The notes: generated by a model not told the origin, from the sequence alone. Counted from the stretch's first letter, positions 17,115 through 25,524 are shown. The stretch: 60,180 bases of DNA from Terriglobia bacterium (GCA_020073525.1 JAIQFA010000025.1:1-60180), one strand, 5' to 3'. A program made the numbers and translations.

Positions 17115-18377
17115 TTAGGTGGAATAGTCCGCGTTGATCCGCACATACTCGGCTGTCAGATCCGTAGTGAGAAATCGCACCGAGGTCCGTCCGCGCCCGA
17201 GTTGGACGTGAATATCGCACACCGGCCGCGCGAGATCGCGGTGCGCTTGTTGTTCGTTGAACTCACTTGCTACTCCGTTGCGGCACACTTTCTGACTGCC
17301 AATCAAAATCTGAACGCGAGAGGGCTCGATGGGCGCGCCACATCTTCCCACTGCCGCCAGAATGCGTCCCCAATTCGGATCGGCGCCCGCCCACGCGGTT
17401 TTGACCAGCGCCGAATGAGCAATCGTCCGCGCCACCAGTAATGCCTCTTCCCTGCTGCGGGCCTGTTCGACGAACAGACGGATTACGTGCTGCACGCCTT
17501 CTCCATCCGTGACGATCTGCTCGGCGAGCGATTGGCATACGGCGGTCAGAGCCGCGGAGAACTTCTTCCGGCTGCGGACGTCTTTCACCCGAGCGCCGCT
17601 GGCTCCACTCGCCAGCAGTAACACTGTGTCGTTGGTGGAGGTGTCACCGTCGATGGACATGCAATTTAATGAGTCGTCGCACGCCTCGCGCAGCAGAAAC
17701 TGTAGTTCTCGCGGGCTGGCACTGACATCCGTGAACACGTACACCAGCATGGTCGCAAGCTGGGGATGGATCATGCCGGCGCCCTTCGCGATTCCGAGCA
17801 CGGTCACCTCTTTCGACGCGGCCCGGAAGCGCACGGACGCGATCTTCGGCCGTGTGTCGGTGGTCATGATGGCTTGGGCGAAGGCGAGGACGCTGGACTC
17901 GGTGGCGGAGCGCGCTGCGATGAGTTCCGGCAACTTGGCGTGAATTTTTTCCGCCGGCAGCGGAACTCCGATGATGCCGGTCGAAGATGGAAAGATCTCG
18001 GCAGCGGACACGCCGAACAGCTTTCCGGCTTCGCGACAAACTCGTTCGCAGGCTTGCGTGCCGGCGCGTCCGGTGGCGCAGTTGGCGTTTCCGGAGTTCA
18101 CGACTACGGCTCGAACCCGGCCACCAGTCGAAAGCAACGACCTGCGGCCAACTTCCACGGGTGCGGCGACAACCCGATTTTTCGTGAACAATGCAGCAGC
18201 GGTCGCGCCAGCGGCGGCCGAACTGCGTTCGGCTTGGACGGGCGAAGGCGCCTGTCCCCACACGTCGACTAATGCAAGGTCGGGACGGCCACTGACTTTG
18301 ATTCCAGCAGCGACTGCGGAAAAAGAGAAGCCCAAGGGCAGACGAATTTTCTCAGGAGAGCGGCGCAGCGCGGTCAT
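17115..18377 (-). CDS. argJ: bifunctional ornithine acetyltransferase / N-acetylglutamate synthase ArgJ
   Basis: The 420-residue protein has family motifs throughout: LFTKNRVVAAPV, VVNSGNANCATG, FPSSTGIIGVPLP, the GIAKGAGMIHPQLATMLVYVFTD block, SIDGDTSTNDTVLL, and near the end TAWAGADPNWGRILAAVGR. Thr in QLATML (near residue 207) is the autocleavage and catalytic nucleophile of the family, splitting the chain into alpha and beta parts. It transfers acetyl from N-acetylornithine to glutamate, closing the acetyl cycle of arginine synthesis. The N-terminal part carries an extra Ala/Ser-rich piece (GQAPSPVQAERSSAAAGATA) relative to the core family. It is the last gene of the operon and overlaps the GNAT gene by four bases. 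Confidence 0.95.
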   Translation of the reverse strand: MTALRRSPEKIRLPLGFSFSAVAAGIKVSGRPDLALVDVWGQAPSPVQAERSSAAAGATAAALFTKNRVVAAPVEVGRRSLLSTGGRVRAVVVNSGNANCATGRAGTQACERVCREAGKLFGVSAAEIFPSSTGIIGVPLPAEKIHAKLPELIAARSATESSVLAFAQAIMTTDTRPKIASVRFRAASKEVTVLGIAKGAGMIHPQLATMLVYVFTDVSASPRELQFLLREACDDSLNCMSIDGDTSTNDTVLLLASGASGARVKDVRSRKKFSAALTAVCQSLAEQIVTDGEGVQHVIRLFVEQARSREEALLVARTIAHSALVKTAWAGADPNWGRILAAVGRCGAPIEPSRVQILIGSQKVCRNGVASEFNEQQAHRDLARPVCDIHVQLGRGRTSVRFLTTDLTAEYVRINADYST

Positions 18378-18880
18378 GCCTGAATCTTCAACCAGTTCTT
18401 GGGCGGCGGCAAAATGGCGAACGTGGGCAGATCGCCGCGGATCATCGGTACTTCATCGCAGCGATAAAGCCGGGGGCACTTGTAGCAGTCTTTGTGGATC
18501 TTGTCGGGGAGATCCTCATGATTGGCAACGGTGAACCCCATGCGCGAGAAAAACTCCGGAATGCGTGTGAACAGGCACACGCAAGTGACTTTGTGCTTTT
18601 CCGCCTGCGCCAGCAGAGCCTTGACCAGGCGCCGGCCACCACCGCCGCTTTGGCTTGCGGGATCAACGGTGATCGAGCGAATCTCGGCCAGGTGTACGCC
18701 ATAGAGGTGCAGAGCTCCGCATCCGATGATGCGTCCGTCCTGCTCGAGGACGACAAAATCGCGCACGTTCTCGCAAATCTCCGCCAGCGAGCGAGGGAGC
18801 AGCGTGCCGTCGCCGGAGTAGGCCGAGATGAGAACGTGAATCTGCTCGGCATCGGGCAGGACCGCCTCACGCGTGCGCAT
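18374..18880 (-). CDS. GNAT N-acetyltransferase, ArgA-like N-acetylglutamate synthase
   Basis: This is a 168-residue single-domain GNAT protein. The acetyl-CoA loop reads SQSGGGGRRLVKALLAQA. Other family marks are IGCGALHLYGVHLAEIRSITVDP, FSRMGFTVANHEDLPDKIHKDC and the Cys pair KDCYKCPRLYRCDE. These match the short stand-alone N-acetylglutamate synthases, which make the first arginine intermediate from glutamate and acetyl-CoA. ATG 18880 is preferred because AAGGA lies six bases upstream and the domain starts at once; it overlaps the argD end by 14 bases. The operon also encodes ArgJ, so acetylglutamate could be made both de novo and by recycling. The assignment to glutamate as substrate is inferred from family and operon. 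Confidence 0.85.
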   Translation of the reverse strand: MRTREAVLPDAEQIHVLISAYSGDGTLLPRSLAEICENVRDFVVLEQDGRIIGCGALHLYGVHLAEIRSITVDPASQSGGGGRRLVKALLAQAEKHKVTCVCLFTRIPEFFSRMGFTVANHEDLPDKIHKDCYKCPRLYRCDEVPMIRGDLPTFAILPPPKNWLKIQA

Positions 18881-20150
18881 GGGCTTCCTTGCGGCGCGGC
18901 TTGGCGCTTTTCTTTTCTTCTTTCCCGTCTTCGTGCGTGGTCTCTGCATTTTTGTGCAACGCCGCGTCCAGTGCTCTTACCACCTGATCCACATGCTTTT
19001 TCTGAATGACATACGGCGGCAGAAAGCGGAGCACGGTTTCGTGCGTGCGATTGATGATAATGCCTTCCTGCAACAGTTGCTTTGCTACCGCCTTCGCCAA
19101 TTCGGGCGAGGCCAATTCCACGGCCTGCATCAGGCCAGCCCCGCGAACGTCCTGAATCGATTTGTGCTTCCTGTCCAGCGACTTAAGAGCGGCGTGAAAA
19201 TATTCGCCGAGCGCGCGCACGTGCTTCAGCAATTTCTTTTCCTCGCGTAGAAACTCGATAGCAACCGCACAGGCGAGCGGACCGCCGCCAAACGTTGTTC
19301 CGTGCATGCCGGGGTGCATGCAACTTGAAACCCGTTCGGTGGTAAGGATGGCGCCTAGCGGCAAGCCGCAAGCCAGTGGCTTGGCGACGGTGACTACGTC
19401 CGGCAGCACACCGTAGTGCTGGTAGGCGAAGTGGCGCCCGGTGCGGCCCAGGCCACATTGAATTTCGTCGATGACGAGCAACGCGCCGCTCTGCTTGGTC
19501 AGGCGCGAGGCGAGTTCCAAAAACTCCCGATTCACGGGGCAAATCCCGCCCTCCCCCTGAATGGTCTCGATGCACACGGCGCAGACACTGGAATCAAATT
19601 TTCGTTGCAGGTCGTCAAGGTCATTGAACTTGACGAACGTCACGCCGGGCAGCAGCGGAACGAACGGAGCTCGATACTTCGGTTGACCGGTAGTGGCCAG
19701 CGCGCCAAAGGTGCGGCCATGGAAGGAGTTGTCCATAGCAAGAATGCGCGTCTTCGGATTAGGCTTGCTTCCGTTCTTGTGGTTGGCTTGCGCAAAGGCG
19801 CGGGCAAACTTGAGTGCTCCTTCCCAGGCCTCAGTGCCGCTGTTGCAGAAGAAAGCGCGGTCAAGCCCGGAGATTTCGGTTAACAGCCGCGCCAGTTCCG
19901 CCTGGTACTCGTGGTAGAACAGATTCGAAACATGGATCAACCGGCTGGCCTGACGCTTGATCGCCGCCTGGATGGCCGGGTGATTATGGCCGAGCGCATT
20001 GACCCCAATCCCGCTCAGGAAATCGAGATAGCGCTTGCCCTGGGAATCCCAAAGATAGACGCCGCGGCCGCGAACAAAAAGGATCGGCTGACGCTCGTAA
20101 GTGGGAAGCAAGAGCTTCGCTTCCATGCGGGAGACGGAAGCGAGACTCAT
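18867..20150 (-). CDS. argD: acetylornithine aminotransferase (class III PLP)
   Basis: The 427-residue class III aminotransferase has FCNSGTEAWEGALKFAR (phosphate cup), SFHGRTFGALATTGQPKYR, LLVIDEIQCGLGRTG (cofactor-ring Asp), and the Schiff-base lysine in VTVAKPLACGLPLGAIL. It converts N-acetylglutamate semialdehyde to N-acetylornithine with glutamate as donor. The start is ATG 20150, which overlaps the argB stop codon as ATGA. A Lys/Glu-rich tail of about 25 residues (KEEKKSAKPRRKEAHAHA) extends past the usual end and may be non-functional. Lysine where many ArgD enzymes have KALGGG is embedded in a slightly unusual PLACGLP context, so ornithine or another omega-amino substrate cannot be wholly ruled out, but the operon makes ArgD the best call. 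Confidence 0.92.
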   Translation of the reverse strand: MSLASVSRMEAKLLLPTYERQPILFVRGRGVYLWDSQGKRYLDFLSGIGVNALGHNHPAIQAAIKRQASRLIHVSNLFYHEYQAELARLLTEISGLDRAFFCNSGTEAWEGALKFARAFAQANHKNGSKPNPKTRILAMDNSFHGRTFGALATTGQPKYRAPFVPLLPGVTFVKFNDLDDLQRKFDSSVCAVCIETIQGEGGICPVNREFLELASRLTKQSGALLVIDEIQCGLGRTGRHFAYQHYGVLPDVVTVAKPLACGLPLGAILTTERVSSCMHPGMHGTTFGGGPLACAVAIEFLREEKKLLKHVRALGEYFHAALKSLDRKHKSIQDVRGAGLMQAVELASPELAKAVAKQLLQEGIIINRTHETVLRFLPPYVIQKKHVDQVVRALDAALHKNAETTHEDGKEEKKSAKPRRKEAHAHA

Positions 20151-20932
20151 GCTCTCAGCACCTCGGTACCGCATTCGATCTTCGTGAAATAAAACAGGGG
20201 CAGAACTTCGACCTGCGACGCGGGCAGGATGCGCACGCGACCCACGCCGCTCTTGAGAGCCTGGGTACAGGCTTCGAGCTTGGGCATCATCCCGCCGCTG
20301 ACTATAGAGTCGTCGATGAGCCCGGCAACTTGCTTGGTGTCCAACCGTGCCATTACTGAACCGTCCGCCTGTTTCACCCCAGCCACGTCGGTGAGGAAGA
20401 TCAACGCGTCGGCCTCGCAGGCTATGGCGCACGCGGCCGCCATCTGGTCCGCATTCACGTTGTAGTATTGCCCATCGCCTCCGAGCGCGACGGAGGAGAG
20501 CACGGGAATTCCGCCTTCGGCCCAGATGGCTTTGAGCCAGCGCGGCTCGGAGAAACAGATTTCGCCGACATATCCCAGGTCGTATTCCGCATCCTGCTTC
20601 TTGCGGGCGCGAAACACGCCGCCGTCTCCACCACAAAGGCCAATTGCCGGACACCCGGCAGCTGCGATCGCCGCCACCAGGCTCTTGTTCACGATGCCGG
20701 CGAGCACCATCAGCGCCACATCGCGCGTCTCCGCGTCGGTGACGCGCAGTCCGTTGACGAAGTCGCTTTCCTTTCCGAGCAGTTTCAAGGTCCGCGTCAG
20801 CGCGCTGCCGCCGCCGTGCACAACGGCAACCTGATGCTCGTCCTGGGAGAGTTGCACCACGGCTTGCGCGCATTTCTGCAGGGTCGGCTTATCCTCCAGC
20901 GCCGCGCCGCCGATCTTGATGACAATCTTCAT
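20147..20932 (-). CDS. argB: acetylglutamate kinase
   Basis: The 261-residue amino-acid-kinase-fold protein has N-terminal KIGGAALED, VVHGGGSALT, the acetylglutamate-binding region NGLRVTD, and NVNADQMAAACA with a downstream SGGMMPKLEA lysine. These are the main substrate and phosphate contacts of ArgB. It phosphorylates N-acetylglutamate, the step usually subject to arginine feedback in cyclic pathways. The length is close to the short (non-hexameric) ArgB class, since no long N-terminal helix is present, so feedback inhibition may be weak. It overlaps argC and argD by four bases at each end. Confidence 0.94.
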   Translation of the reverse strand: MKIVIKIGGAALEDKPTLQKCAQAVVQLSQDEHQVAVVHGGGSALTRTLKLLGKESDFVNGLRVTDAETRDVALMVLAGIVNKSLVAAIAAAGCPAIGLCGGDGGVFRARKKQDAEYDLGYVGEICFSEPRWLKAIWAEGGIPVLSSVALGGDGQYYNVNADQMAAACAIACEADALIFLTDVAGVKQADGSVMARLDTKQVAGLIDDSIVSGGMMPKLEACTQALKSGVGRVRILPASQVEVLPLFYFTKIECGTEVLRA

Positions 20933-21972
20933 TGCAGGCCCTCCGCCTCATCCCAGCCGTACATCAGGTTCATGTTCTGCACGGCTTGCCCGGCTGCGCC
21001 CTTGAGCAGGTTGTCCAGGCAGGAAACCAGGACGAGCCGGCGGCCATCTTTCGCGAGGCAGAAGCCGAGGTCACAGTAATTTGTGTACACGGAAAACTGA
21101 ATTTCTGGCAAATGCGATGCGGGGAAAATACGCACCCATCGCTTGCCTGTGTAGAAATTGTGAAAGCAATTGTGAATTTCGTCCGCCGTCATTTCGCGTT
21201 TTAGATACACATAGATTGTCGACAGAATCCCACGCGGGATTGGCAAGAGATGAGGAGTGAAGATCAACTGACAGGAATTAAGCGCCAATTGCTCGAGAAT
21301 CTCGCCAGTGTGACGGTGTCCGAAAACCGAGTAGGCGGAAAAGTTATCGGCCACGGAGACGAAGTGGGTACGCGCCGTGGGTTCCTTACCCGCTCCGGAT
21401 ACTCCCGACTTCGAATCCGAGATGATTCCGTGGTCACAATCCACAATCCCAGCCGACAGCACGGGCGCCAATGCAAGGATGACGGACGTCGCATAGCAGC
21501 CAGGATTCGCGACCAGACTAGCCGACGGTATGCGGTCCGCGTGCAACTCAGGCAGGCCGTATACGGCGCGTTCCGTGAGTTCGGCCGCAATCTGCGCGTC
21601 GGCATCTTTGAAGCCATAGACGGCGCGATTCTGTTCCTGTTTCAGCCGCCACGCTCCACTCAAATCGACGATCCGCAGGCCGCGCGCCACGGCCTCGGGG
21701 ACGAGTTCGCGAGAAACGGAATGCGGTGTCGCCAGGAACAACAGTTCCACGCCATGCTGCTCCAAGGCAGACCACGAAAACGGCTCAATCGGCGAATAGC
21801 CGTTGCCATTCCCGGAGCTGTGCGGCAGGCCGGTGGTGGACTCGTCAGTCTCCGCGCTGCGCCGCAAAAGAAGGGGCGCATCGGTCCGCGGATGGCGGCC
21901 CAGCAGGCGAGCGAGTTCGAGACCGGAATAGCCGGTCGCGCCGAGAATCGCGGTCTTAAGTTTGGATGCCAT
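20929..21972 (-). CDS. argC: N-acetyl-gamma-glutamyl-phosphate reductase
   Basis: The 347-residue protein has an N-terminal NAD(P)-binding Rossmann segment (KTAILGATGYSGLELARLL). The catalytic cysteine lies in LVANPGCYATSVILAL (near residue 158), and the phosphate-binding stretch SKSGVSGAGKEP and a conserved HRHTGEI follow. It reduces acetylglutamyl phosphate to the semialdehyde. It is the first gene of the operon, with its promoter and a predicted ArgR double operator 52-90 bases upstream. Overlap with argB is four bases. Confidence 0.95.
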   Translation of the reverse strand: MASKLKTAILGATGYSGLELARLLGRHPRTDAPLLLRRSAETDESTTGLPHSSGNGNGYSPIEPFSWSALEQHGVELLFLATPHSVSRELVPEAVARGLRIVDLSGAWRLKQEQNRAVYGFKDADAQIAAELTERAVYGLPELHADRIPSASLVANPGCYATSVILALAPVLSAGIVDCDHGIISDSKSGVSGAGKEPTARTHFVSVADNFSAYSVFGHRHTGEILEQLALNSCQLIFTPHLLPIPRGILSTIYVYLKREMTADEIHNCFHNFYTGKRWVRIFPASHLPEIQFSVYTNYCDLGFCLAKDGRRLVLVSCLDNLLKGAAGQAVQNMNLMYGWDEAEGLQ

Positions 21973-22023
21973 CCGATCTACTGTAAATCTCCCGACCCCT
22001 GGGTTCGCCTCATTTTTCCTGTA

Positions 22024-22061
22024 GAGGCATATTTATCCATTATTGTGCATAAATATTCATA
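22024..22061 (-). promoter_or_regulatory. predicted double ARG box (ArgR operator) of the arginine operon
   Basis: On the minus strand, 22061-22044 reads TATGAATATTTATGCACA, one base from the core WTGAATWWWWATTCA palindrome of the ArgR family. A weaker second box, AATGGATAAATATGCCTC, lies at 22041-22024. The two 18-bp boxes are 20 bp apart start to start, close to the 20-21 bp spacing of known ArgR pairs. They lie immediately downstream of the -10 element, where a repressor would block initiation. The argR gene itself is not in the window. Confidence 0.7.
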
Positions 22062-22062
22062 T

Positions 22063-22090
22063 ATAGTAACCGGTCTCACCAAACTGTCAA
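22063..22090 (-). promoter_or_regulatory. sigma-70-type promoter of the arginine operon
   Basis: On the minus strand a perfect TTGACA (22090-22085) is separated by 16 bases from TACTAT (22068-22063). Transcription would start around 22056, inside the first ARG box, about 85 bases before the argC start codon. Confidence 0.65.
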
Positions 22091-22184
22091 GTCGAAACCG
22101 CGGTTCGAGACTGTTAGGGCTTGATGTTGCAGAGACGAGAGCGGAGCGCTTGGGCGGCGCGACCTAGTAACATGGCTAAATAGG

Positions 22185-22320
22185 TTGCGGAAAAACTCAA
22201 AGTCCTCCCCAATGGCAGCGCCCTGGGGCCCTCAGGGGCTAAAGCCCTCATATTTACTGCTTCGGCGGCACGGCTAAAGCCGTGCCCTTCCCATTCGAGG
22301 AGAACCTTGAGTTTTTTCCC
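22185..22320. repeat. compound intergenic repeat with taaa-loop palindromes inside an imperfect inverted repeat
   Basis: This non-coding stretch lies between the argC promoter and the glucan phosphorylase 3' end. Outer arms near 22185-22206 (GCGGAAAAACTCAAAGTCCTCC) are partly mirrored near 22296-22320 (GGAGAACCTTGAGTTTTTTCC). Inside are two palindromes with a CTAAAG core: 22234-22248 and 22267-22286 (GGCACGGC, taaa, GCCGTGCC). The ending resembles the tract after the hairpin at 6261-6284, so these are members of one dispersed family. No gene is seen from 22091 to 22374. Confidence 0.6.
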
Positions 22321-22374
22321 AAGCTATAAGGCGACGTATGCCCTGATACGAATCTCGAGTTCTTCCGCGACCGG

Positions 22375-25059
22375 TTACATGCTGAGCCGGGAATCGCTCG
22401 AGGTTCCGCCGGCTGCCGGAACATAGCACTTGAGCGTGTAGTCCATCACCATGCGATCGGCGTTGAAGCGCCAGCCCAAAGTGCGGATGGTTCGCTTCAT
22501 GCGTTGGATCCAGCCACGCGGCAGACCGTCGCGATCGCGCTGGTAATAGAGCGGGATCACTTCCTCGCGCAACACCCGCATCAGGTCTTCCCCATCGCGG
22601 GTGTCGTGCACATTCATGTCGGAGTGAGTCCGGCCGTTTCCAATGGCGAAGCCGTTCAGGCCGTCGTAAGCTTCCGCCCACCAGCCGTCCAACACGGAGA
22701 GATTCAAGCCGCCGTTCAAAACGACCTTCTGGCCGCTGGTTCCGGACGCCTCCAGGGGACGCCTTGGATTGTTGAGCCAGACATCGACGCCCTGCGTCAA
22801 ATGGCGGCCGACGTTGATGTCGTAGTCTTCGACGAAGACGAACTTATCCGAAAACTGCGGGTCGCGCATCAGGCGGGCAATCTCCTGCAGGACGCGCTTG
22901 CCGGGTTCGTCGAGAGGATGCGCCTTGCCGGCAAACACGAACTGCACCGGACGCTTCGGGTCATTGACCATGCTGGCGATCTTTTCGATGTCGGTCAAAA
23001 TCAGATTGGCGCGTTTGTAGGTAGCAAAGCGCCGCGCAAAGCCGATGGTCAGCGCGTCGGGACTAAGCACGCGTTCCAGTTGCTGCAGCACGGCACGCGG
23101 CTCTTCGCGGCGCGCGGCCTGCTTGACGGCGCGGCGGCGCACAAATTCGATCATCAGCGACTTCAGATTGAAGTGAGTTTCCCAGAGTTCGCCGTCGTCG
23201 ACGTCCTCAATACCCTCCCAGATCTTGGCCTCGCTGCTGTGCTGTTGCCATCCAGTTCCGAGATGGCGATCGTAGAGACGAAACATCTGCGGAGCGAGCC
23301 AAGTGGGGACGTGTACGCCATTGGTGATATGTCCGATGGGAACCGCGTCTTCGTGTTTGCCCGGAGAAAGACTGGTCCACATGGCGCGCGAAACTTCGCC
23401 ATGCAGGGACGAAACCGCATTGGCGCGCCGCGAAAACCGCAGTCCGAGTACGGTCATGCAGAAGCGTTCATCGCTCTCGGGAAACTCGCGGCCCAGTGCC
23501 ATGAAACCTTCCTTCGAGAGGCCGAGGGCCTCGCGGAGAGGTCCAAGGTGCTCTTCTACCAGATCGGCATCGAAGCGATCGTGGCCAGCGGGCACGGGAG
23601 TGTGCGTCGTAAACACCACTTCCCGGGCCACTCGCGGCACGGCTTTCTCGAAGCCGATGCCTTCTTCTTCCATGCGCTGGCGAATCGCTTCAAGGACCGC
23701 GAATCCGCTATGTCCTTCATTCAGGTGAAGAACGCCCGGCGTGATGCCAAGCGCTTTCAGTGCGCGCAGGCCGCCCACGCCGAGAAGTAATTCCTGATGG
23801 ACGCGAACCCGGCCATCGCCCCCGTACAAACGCGAGGTCATCTCGCGATCCTCGGGAGTGTTGCCTTCGACGTCGGAGTCGAGGAGAAACAGCTGACAAC
23901 GGCCCACTTTCACGCGCCATACTTTTGCGTAAATTGGACCGTGGCGGGTATCGACCTGCACCACGACCGGTCTGCCGTTCTTGCCGATGGCCGTTTCCAT
24001 GGCAAGTTGGTTGACGTCGGTCTCGAGGTATTCCTCGTGCTGCCAACCATCGCGGTCAAGACGCTGGCGGAAATATCCCTGGCCATAAAACAGGCCAACG
24101 CCGACGAGGGGGATGCCGAGATCGGAGGCGGCCTTGATGTGATCGCCGGCCAGAACGCCCAGTCCACCGGAATAGACGGGCAGCGATTCGTGCACGCCAA
24201 ATTCGGCGGAAAAATAAGCCACGGGACGAGGACGCAGAATGCCGGCGTGGCGCGCGCCCCAGGTCCGCTCCGCATCCTGATACTCGCGCAGCCGCCGATA
24301 GGCGTAGTTGATCCGGCCGTGCAGATTGAGTTCCGTGGCACGATGTTCTAGTTTTTCCAGAGGATATTCGTTCAGCAGCGAGATCGGACTGTGATTGAGC
24401 GCGCTCCAACGCTGGGGATCGAGATCGCGGAACAAGCCGCTGGAATCGTGGTCCCAACTCCACCACAGATTGCGGGCCAGGGCCCAGAGCCGCTCCTGGA
24501 CAGGCGCGATGAAACGATCGAGGGCACGCGCTTCGCTCACCACCGGCGCAACCCGGGTTGCGGCCTCGGTGAGCAGACGAATCTCATTTTCCGGGAAGAC
24601 TCGCGGCTCCACGGTCTGAACCACCAGAACGCCTTGCAGCACGCCGCGATCTACCAGCGGAACTCCCAAGAACGATTGATAGTCGTCTTCGCCGGCCTCG
24701 CTGAAGTACTTGAAGCGAGGATGATTCCTGACCTGTTCCACGGCCACCGGGCGGACTTGTTCGGCGACCAGGCCGGCGAGTCCTTCACTGACGGCCATGC
24801 GAAGTTTGCCCACGCAATCGCTCCGCAGCCCGAGCGTGGCGGCCAGAACCAGATTGGCGCGGTCGGGCTCCAGCAGGTAGGCCGAACACACGTCCGTGCC
24901 AAACCGTCTAGCAATCAATGCCACAACGTTGTTCAGGGTCTCGGCAGGCTTACCGGACTCCGCTGCCAGGTTCGCAATTTCCTCCCACGTCAGCACATAG
25001 CTGGCGTCGAGAGAACAGGCAGCATGGTCTTGATCCTGAATAATGTCATTCGGGTCCAA
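22375..25059 (-). CDS. glgP: alpha-glucan (glycogen) phosphorylase with an N-terminal GAF domain
   Basis: Residues about 25-180 form a GAF domain (VCSAYLLEPDRANLVLAAT, GLAGLVAEQVRPVAVEQVRNHPRFKYF, SFLGVPLVDRGVLQGVLVVQ), very like the GAF domain of the nitrogen PTS enzyme PtsP. From about 190 on it is an alpha-glucan phosphorylase of the short bacterial/archaeal type: NLWWSWDHD, YFSAEFGVHESLPVYSGGLGVLAGDH, HLNEGHSGF, ITNGVHVPTW, RFATYKRANLI and the cofactor-lysine region ASGTSGQKVVLNGGLNLSVLDGWW. It releases glucose-1-phosphate from alpha-1,4-glucans using PLP. TTG 25059 is chosen because GGAGA lies seven bases upstream; GTG at codon 22 is possible but lacks such a site. The GAF domain suggests control by a small ligand. 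No other glycogen genes are adjacent. Confidence 0.92.
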   Translation of the reverse strand: MDPNDIIQDQDHAACSLDASYVLTWEEIANLAAESGKPAETLNNVVALIARRFGTDVCSAYLLEPDRANLVLAATLGLRSDCVGKLRMAVSEGLAGLVAEQVRPVAVEQVRNHPRFKYFSEAGEDDYQSFLGVPLVDRGVLQGVLVVQTVEPRVFPENEIRLLTEAATRVAPVVSEARALDRFIAPVQERLWALARNLWWSWDHDSSGLFRDLDPQRWSALNHSPISLLNEYPLEKLEHRATELNLHGRINYAYRRLREYQDAERTWGARHAGILRPRPVAYFSAEFGVHESLPVYSGGLGVLAGDHIKAASDLGIPLVGVGLFYGQGYFRQRLDRDGWQHEEYLETDVNQLAMETAIGKNGRPVVVQVDTRHGPIYAKVWRVKVGRCQLFLLDSDVEGNTPEDREMTSRLYGGDGRVRVHQELLLGVGGLRALKALGITPGVLHLNEGHSGFAVLEAIRQRMEEEGIGFEKAVPRVAREVVFTTHTPVPAGHDRFDADLVEEHLGPLREALGLSKEGFMALGREFPESDERFCMTVLGLRFSRRANAVSSLHGEVSRAMWTSLSPGKHEDAVPIGHITNGVHVPTWLAPQMFRLYDRHLGTGWQQHSSEAKIWEGIEDVDDGELWETHFNLKSLMIEFVRRRAVKQAARREEPRAVLQQLERVLSPDALTIGFARRFATYKRANLILTDIEKIASMVNDPKRPVQFVFAGKAHPLDEPGKRVLQEIARLMRDPQFSDKFVFVEDYDINVGRHLTQGVDVWLNNPRRPLEASGTSGQKVVLNGGLNLSVLDGWWAEAYDGLNGFAIGNGRTHSDMNVHDTRDGEDLMRVLREEVIPLYYQRDRDGLPRGWIQRMKRTIRTLGWRFNADRMVMDYTLKCYVPAAGGTSSDSRLSM

Positions 25060-25097
25060 ATCTTTGTCTCCATTTCCCTAAAGCTCGGTGGAATCTG

Positions 25098-25115
25098 CGA
25101 CCGGTCGACCGGTCG
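25098..25115. promoter_or_regulatory. 18-bp perfect palindrome before the glucan phosphorylase
   Basis: CGACCGGTCGACCGGTCG is a perfect 18-bp palindrome 39-56 bases upstream of the phosphorylase start. It is built of two CCGGTC/GACCGG units, so it also looks like a tandem operator. It could be a repressor site; no cognate regulator is known. Confidence 0.4.
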
Positions 25116-25524
25116 GAAATCCAGCGATTCGAAGATGGTTAGAAGCACTATCTCCTTAACCCATTTTAGCGGGTGAAAATGGCGCTGCTCCATGAGGAGG
25201 TAAAATTGCTGATTACCACGGTGCGCCGTTGGGCACGAAATTCTGAATGTGTTACGAAACTCGTGCCATCCGCTAGAGCGGACTCCGCTTGTTTCAGATC
25301 TGCTTTCTCGGCACTTAGATGCCGGGCTTTCCTATTCCGCCGCTTCGCGGCTGAGACTCGGATTGTTTCAACCGCTGTAGCTAGTCTAGAACTCTAATAT
25401 CCAGGTCGCCCCGAGTCCAATTCGAATTGTTGATGGAGGGTATTGGCGGAGATTCGGCGATTCTATTCGTGAATCATTAGACGTTGCGTGCCGTGCGTTC
25501 GCTGGAAACAACGTGGTATGCGGC
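25116..25524. other. intergenic stretch without a recognisable gene
   Basis: About 410 bases between the phosphorylase promoter area and the htrA terminator. Short plus-strand frames here (for example 25173-25397) have a good GGAGG but no domain, no conserved-looking composition and low-quality ends. I see no gene and no RNA structure that I can support. Confidence 0.5.

Noticed and set aside
20151..20873. Upstream extension of the argD frame to a 668-aa protein
   Set aside because: The extension runs antiphase through argB and is Arg/Gly-rich; ATG 20150 overlapping the argB stop is the natural start.
22504..23790. 428-codon plus-strand frame opposite the glucan phosphorylase
   Set aside because: Shadow of a strongly supported gene; no domain or ribosome site.
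25173..25397. 74-codon plus-strand frame after GGAGG between glgP and htrA
   Set aside because: Good ribosome-like site but no domain, membrane segment or convincing composition; not supported enough to call.
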